Assembly: GCF_026013645.1 (NCBI RefSeq)
Contig: NZ_CP110224.1
Span: 2,852,001 to 2,916,000 of the forward strand
Direction of reading: 5' to 3'
Source: Virgibacillus natechei
GTDB lineage: Bacteria > Bacillota > Bacilli > Bacillales > Amphibacillaceae
Length of the DNA: 64,000 nt
The notes beneath the pieces are model-generated. The model searched no databases, had not been told where the DNA came from, and saw only the letters and a list, made by a program, of their open reading frames with translations. This document shows, in pieces, positions 60,079-64,000 of this stretch. A program made the position numbers and the translations under genes. Positions within the stretch are counted from its first letter, which is position 1; every line of letters starts with the position of its first letter.

Positions 60079-61755
60079 TTAAAATCCGGACGGGACTTCT
60101 AGTAAGTTTATGTCCCACGCAACTGGTAGGTAGAAATAAACGGCTGCTACGATTAATAAAATCGCAATAATATTGAGCCAAAAACCGTTTTTAACCATTT
60201 CCTTTATCGTAAGCTTTCCGGTAGCGAAAATAATCGCGTTCGGTGGTGTCCCTACAGGAAGCATGAATGCACAGTTTGCAGCCATCGCACATGAGACCAT
60301 TAGTGCATACGGGTGGATGTTCATTGCCACTGCGAGCGAAGCTACTACTGGTATAATCATCGTTCCTGTCGCTGTATTTGATGTAACTTCGGTCAAGAAT
60401 AATACAACAGCAGTTGCTACGAGTACAATGATAACGAAGTGCATGCCATCAAGAAATGTCAGCTGGTCCCCAACCCAATCGGAGAGCCCTGTCTCGGTAA
60501 AACCGGCTGCAATCGCAAGTCCGCCCCCGAATAAGATGAGAATCCCCCAAGGAATCTCCTTGGAATCGCTCCACTCCATTAATTTGCTACCTTCCACATT
60601 TTTTGCTGGAATCATGAATAGCATAATCGTTGCCGCCATTGCGATCATTCCATCACTAATGCCTGGAACGCCAACGATATTTTCCCAAATGAACGTTCGT
60701 GTAATCCACATAAAAGCAGCAAATAGAAAGACTGCCAAGACACTTTTTTCTTCATAGGTTATTGTTCCAAGTCCTTTTCTTTCTTGACTAATTTGTTCTT
60801 TCCCGCCTGGTAGTTCACTAAAATTCACTTTATAAACGACTCGTGTAAGATAAAGCCAGACAAGCGGTATCATGATAATAACAAGTGGAACACCGAACAC
60901 CATCCAACCTGCAAACGATATTTCGGTACCGTACATTTCGCCAACAGTCGCTGCAAGGATACTGAGTGGTGGTGTCCCAATCAATGTCCCGAGTCCACCA
61001 ATGGTTCCGGCGTAGCCAATCCCGAATATAATGGCTTTTTCAAATTTGGGTATCTCCGAAGCATGTCCTCCCTGTTTCAAGGATTGAGATGCCTGGTAGA
61101 CAATCGCCAAGCCAATTGGAATCATCATCATCGTCGCAGCAGTGTTGGAAACCCACATCGACAGAAAAGCTGTGGCTACCATGAATCCTAATATAATTTT
61201 CTGTGGGGTTGTCCCAATTAATGAAATAATTGCCAATGCGATACGCTTATGCAAATTCCATTTTTCCATTGCAGTTGCGATAAAGAATCCACCAAGAAAT
61301 AAGAATATAATATCATTGCCATAAGATGAAACAACCGTATCTCCATCCAATGCTCCAGTTATAGGAAGCAAAATAATGGGCAAGAGCGATGTGACCGGAA
61401 TTGGAACTGCTTCTGTTACCCACCATGTCGCAATCCATAGGGTCGATGCAAGTACAGCACGCGCACCTGCATTTAAATCAGCTGGATTAAAAAATAATAA
61501 TGTCAATAGGAACAGCAGTGGTCCCAGTATTAAGCCCACTAATTGAGCTTTTGTATAAGCCGGCTTCTTCTCGTTCCCATTTCCAGAAGGCCCGCCTGAA
61601 TTGGCAGTTGCAGAACTGTTATCCTTTTGTTTTGTCGAACGATCTTGATTTGATTTTCCCGCATTTCTAAATGTTGAAAGGGTTATCAAATTTTTCGTAT
61701 TCTTATGTGACTTCCAAAGGCCTCTCCACATTGTTGTTATCGATCCTTGTTCCAT
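60079..61755 (-). CDS. DASS/SLC13-family sodium:dicarboxylate symporter
   Basis: A 558-residue transporter. The first ~75 residues are hydrophilic and Asn/Ser/Gly/Lys-rich, unusual for the family. About 12 membrane helices follow. Both SNT motifs are present: WVSNTAATMMMIPIG (first half) and EVTSNTATGTMIIPV (second half), the sodium/substrate site of VcINDY-type proteins. It probably takes up succinate, malate or fumarate with Na+. GAGGAGG lies about 13 bases before the ATG. It is adjacent to a CitST-like two-component pair, which likely controls it. Confidence 0.88.
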   Translation of the reverse strand: MEQGSITTMWRGLWKSHKNTKNLITLSTFRNAGKSNQDRSTKQKDNSSATANSGGPSGNGNEKKPAYTKAQLVGLILGPLLFLLTLLFFNPADLNAGARAVLASTLWIATWWVTEAVPIPVTSLLPIILLPITGALDGDTVVSSYGNDIIFLFLGGFFIATAMEKWNLHKRIALAIISLIGTTPQKIILGFMVATAFLSMWVSNTAATMMMIPIGLAIVYQASQSLKQGGHASEIPKFEKAIIFGIGYAGTIGGLGTLIGTPPLSILAATVGEMYGTEISFAGWMVFGVPLVIIMIPLVWLYLTRVVYKVNFSELPGGKEQISQERKGLGTITYEEKSVLAVFLFAAFMWITRTFIWENIVGVPGISDGMIAMAATIMLFMIPAKNVEGSKLMEWSDSKEIPWGILILFGGGLAIAAGFTETGLSDWVGDQLTFLDGMHFVIIVLVATAVVLFLTEVTSNTATGTMIIPVVASLAVAMNIHPYALMVSCAMAANCAFMLPVGTPPNAIIFATGKLTIKEMVKNGFWLNIIAILLIVAAVYFYLPVAWDINLLEVPSGF

Positions 61756-61777
61756 ATTGTTAACCCATCCTCCTCTG

Positions 61778-61792
61778 TTGTAAGCGGTTTCT
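61778..61792 (+). promoter_or_regulatory. Candidate cre box (CcpA site) before the DASS gene
   Basis: TTGTAAGCGGTTTCT matches WTGNAANCGNWNNCW fully and lies just upstream of the ribosome site of the dicarboxylate transporter. Confidence 0.6.
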
Positions 61793-61877
61793 ACATAATA
61801 TAATGGATAAATTGTGACTTGTGCACCTTTCGTAAGTAACGAAAGACTTTTGTAACTAAAATAAACGACGAAGGATA

Positions 61878-62600
61878 TTAATCCTCCGTCGCCATCAGCG
61901 AGTAGATACTATTCATACGATCCGGTTTTACCTGATAAAGATGTAATGGTCGCCCGGTTGCCTGATAGGTTACCTCTATTTTCAAAACGTCTACCTGTAC
62001 CAGGTAATTCAAATATTTATTTACAGATACGCGTGATATACCAGTTTCAGCTGCTAGGTCACCCGCAGAAAACCTGTGTTTCTCCCACTTGGCAATTTGT
62101 TTTGCAATTCGGGAAAAGGTTAATGCGGTAAAACCTTTCGGAAGGTCAAATGATCTTAATTCAGGACGTTCGCTTTTCAAAAGAAATGCATCCAACGCTT
62201 CCTGTGGCACCTCACTGTCTGCTTTCATCAGGTCAAACCTTTGCTTATACTGCAACAGTGCCTTCTGAAATCGCTCGAAATCAAACGGTTTAATTAAATA
62301 ATCAACCGCACCATAATGCAAAGCACGCGTGATCGATGTATGATCATTAGCAGCTGTTATAACAATCACATCAACATTCCATCCGCTTTCCCGCAAATTC
62401 ACAAGCATATCAAGCCCATTCTTATCTGCCATATAGACATCCAGTAAAATAAGATCCACATCATGATTGGCTAAAAAATCCCAGCCTGATGGAATGTCCT
62501 GAATCACCTCCAGGACCGTGAATCCGTCCACCCTTTCCAGGTAAACCCGGTTAAACTTAGCCACCATCGGGTCATCTTCCATAATTAATACATGTATCAT
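61878..62600 (-). CDS. CitT/DcuR-type response regulator (second)
   Basis: A 240-residue response regulator. The receiver acidic pocket is Glu8-Asp9-Asp10, the phospho-acceptor Asp54 (LILLDVYM), with Thr in VITAAND and Lys in LIKPFD. The C-terminal helix-turn-helix is AGDLAAETGISRVSVNKYLNYL. Its ATG overlaps the kinase stop by four bases. It is similar in plan to the 52038 regulator but clearly diverged. It likely activates the adjacent DASS transporter gene (inference). Confidence 0.87.
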   Translation of the reverse strand: MIHVLIMEDDPMVAKFNRVYLERVDGFTVLEVIQDIPSGWDFLANHDVDLILLDVYMADKNGLDMLVNLRESGWNVDVIVITAANDHTSITRALHYGAVDYLIKPFDFERFQKALLQYKQRFDLMKADSEVPQEALDAFLLKSERPELRSFDLPKGFTALTFSRIAKQIAKWEKHRFSAGDLAAETGISRVSVNKYLNYLVQVDVLKIEVTYQATGRPLHLYQVKPDRMNSIYSLMATED

Positions 62601-64000
62601 ACGTCTTCACCTTCATAAGGAATGACGAGATCAAAAACCGTACCTTCACCCTTTTCAGATGAAAGTTCTAGTGTTCCTCCCCATTCATCCAATTTTTGTT
62701 TTGCCAAAAATAAACCGTAACCGCGATGATCACCCTTTGTGGATTTCCCTTTTTCAAAAACAGTTTCCATTTCAGACGGAGCTAACCCAGGCCCATTATC
62801 TTGAATAGAAACATACATCTGTTTATTTATGTAGTTAATCGTAATCATCACATATTTATTCGTTTGATTGGCCATCGCTTCATTCGCATTTTCTAGTATG
62901 TTACCAATTACGGTTGTGATAACATCCATTTTTTCCTTTTTAATCAATAAAGGTAAGGCCTTTTCCCCATTCAATTCGATTGTCACATTATTTTCTCTGA
63001 GTTGACTCAGTTTGTTTAAAATATACCCAGCCAGGACGGGATCTTTTACAAGGCGTGAAACGGGTTCCGTCGCTTGTTGATGGTCTGGGGTAATTGTCTT
63101 AATATAGGTTTGCAACTCCTCATACGATTCAGTCTCAATCATAGCGGATAGGACATGCAACTGATTCATGAATTCATGCGTCTGTCCACGGAGGGTTTCC
63201 GCATAGGTCTTCGCATTGGTTAATTGTGCTGCCAATGAGGTAAGTTCCGACTTATCTCGAAATGTTGCAATAGCGCCCACCATTTGATCATTTAATTCAA
63301 CTGGCCTTTTATTCACGACAATATCAATACCATGAAGCCGTTGTTCCTGATCGTATTCTATTTTCTCATTAAGCAGTACCTCTCTTAAACGAGAAGGCGG
63401 CAAGTACGCATCCACCTGTTGACCGGTGGGATCTCCCGCTAAGCCAGCCCGTTGAAAAATCTCTAGAGCAGCGTGATTAGCGACCACAATTTCTTCTTTT
63501 TCGTTAACCGCAATAATTCCTTCCCTTACAGACGCTAGCATGGCTCCTCTCTCCTGTAGCAGATGAGCAATTTCTCTTGGTTCAAGGCCATGCATCGTAC
63601 GTTTAACCCTGCGTGCCAGAAAAACTGCACCAATTACACCAATCACGAGTCCGGCACCCGTCCCTAAATAGATCATACGCTGATTGGTGATAACGGCACC
63701 TTCTACCTCATCTAGCAAAATACCTACAGATACCACGCCCACCTGCTCTTCTCGGTCCCATATCGGCACAAATGCACGCAGCGATTCACCCAGTGTCCCT
63801 TCTGCTACAGACGTATAGTGTTCCCCTTGAAACGCTCTGTCTTCATCATCCCCTACAAAGTATTCCCCAATCCGTTCCTCGACTGGATGCGACTGCCGCA
63901 AACGTTCGCTGTCCATAACGACAATGTATGCAACATTCGTATCCTCCTGCACCGATTTCGTATAGGCTTGGATCTCGGCTGTATGCATCTCATCCGTCAA
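62597..64000 (-). CDS. CitS/DcuS-type sensor histidine kinase, 5' end beyond the window
   Basis: The last 467 residues of a membrane kinase; the start and first membrane helix lie off the right edge. Visible are most of the extracellular PAS sensor (RLRQSHPVEERIGEYFVGDD, the R-x-x-HP-x-IG pattern of dicarboxylate/citrate sensors), helix 2 (MIYLGTGAGLVIGVIGAVFL) and a cytoplasmic PAS. The phospho-His is in GQTHEFMNQL, and the ATPase has NILENANEAM, DNGPGL and GYGLFLAKQ. It overlaps the response regulator gene. Confidence 0.87.
   Translation of the reverse strand: MTDEMHTAEIQAYTKSVQEDTNVAYIVVMDSERLRQSHPVEERIGEYFVGDDEDRAFQGEHYTSVAEGTLGESLRAFVPIWDREEQVGVVSVGILLDEVEGAVITNQRMIYLGTGAGLVIGVIGAVFLARRVKRTMHGLEPREIAHLLQERGAMLASVREGIIAVNEKEEIVVANHAALEIFQRAGLAGDPTGQQVDAYLPPSRLREVLLNEKIEYDQEQRLHGIDIVVNKRPVELNDQMVGAIATFRDKSELTSLAAQLTNAKTYAETLRGQTHEFMNQLHVLSAMIETESYEELQTYIKTITPDHQQATEPVSRLVKDPVLAGYILNKLSQLRENNVTIELNGEKALPLLIKKEKMDVITTVIGNILENANEAMANQTNKYVMITINYINKQMYVSIQDNGPGLAPSEMETVFEKGKSTKGDHRGYGLFLAKQKLDEWGGTLELSSEKGEGTVFDLVIPYEGEDV

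Overview
The window looks like chromosome of a low-GC, Gram-positive member of the Bacillaceae, probably a salt-tolerant genus near Virgibacillus, Oceanobacillus or Lentibacillus. The grounds are strong AGGAGG-type ribosome sites with frequent TTG/GTG starts, Bacillus-type regulation (SAM-I and preQ1-I riboswitches, a GlcT antiterminator target, a BirA-type operator, CcpA-type cre boxes), acidic secreted proteins and many cation-coupled transporters. The genus is an inference; no rRNA or tRNA gene was seen.

Layout. 1-4.3 kb: a meta-cleavage (2-hydroxymuconate) operon on the minus strand: semialdehyde dehydrogenase, 2-oxopent-4-enoate hydratase, 4-oxalocrotonate decarboxylase, and the first 14 codons of 4-oxalocrotonate tautomerase running off the left edge. 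An IclR regulator is divergent from it. 4.7-10.6 kb: nitronate-monooxygenase-like protein, metallo-hydrolase, an unknown permease and an acyl-CoA ligase. 10.6-15.3 kb: 5-oxoprolinase genes pxpABC with YcsI-like and NRAMP-like partners. 15.4-26.3 kb: SRPBCC and TPR proteins, GNAT enzyme, AbrB-type permease, a divergent cluster of zinc-ribbon membrane proteins (TcaA/YvbJ type), a coiled-coil exported protein and a DCC protein. 26.3-30.5 kb: a SAM-riboswitch operon of tandem AhpD-like protein, flavin monooxygenase, a 34-residue membrane protein and a sodium:solute symporter. 30.7-36.1 kb: amino-acid permease, CzcD/CzrA metal efflux, transglutaminase-like protein, CoaW and an IS1380 remnant. 36.2-38.3 kb: queC-queD-queE under a preQ1-I riboswitch. 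38.4-44.8 kb: YbaK, a DUF3006/metallo-lactamase lipoprotein module between 32-bp direct repeats, MarR-MFS, and a GTPase. 44.9-48.8 kb: a type I toxin-antitoxin locus with a 25-residue toxin, an XRE regulator, NhaC, and GC-rich and tandem repeats. 48.8-55 kb: purU, then a CitST-CitM type citrate module. 55.4-59.2 kb: bioY, ptsG and glcT. 59.5-64 kb: an orphan holin-like gene, a DASS transporter and a second CitST-like two-component pair, whose kinase is cut by the right edge.

The common theme is uptake and regulated breakdown of carboxylates, aromatics, oxoproline and organosulfur compounds, with carbon-catabolite control implied by cre boxes before the acyl-CoA ligase, CitMHS and DASS genes. 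Several features are too short for ordinary ORF calling: the 4-OT start, a symporter accessory peptide, a type I toxin, two or three gene remnants and the RNA switches. The window also carries at least four dispersed repeat families. One is a two-hairpin element whose stems differ between copies yet stay paired.
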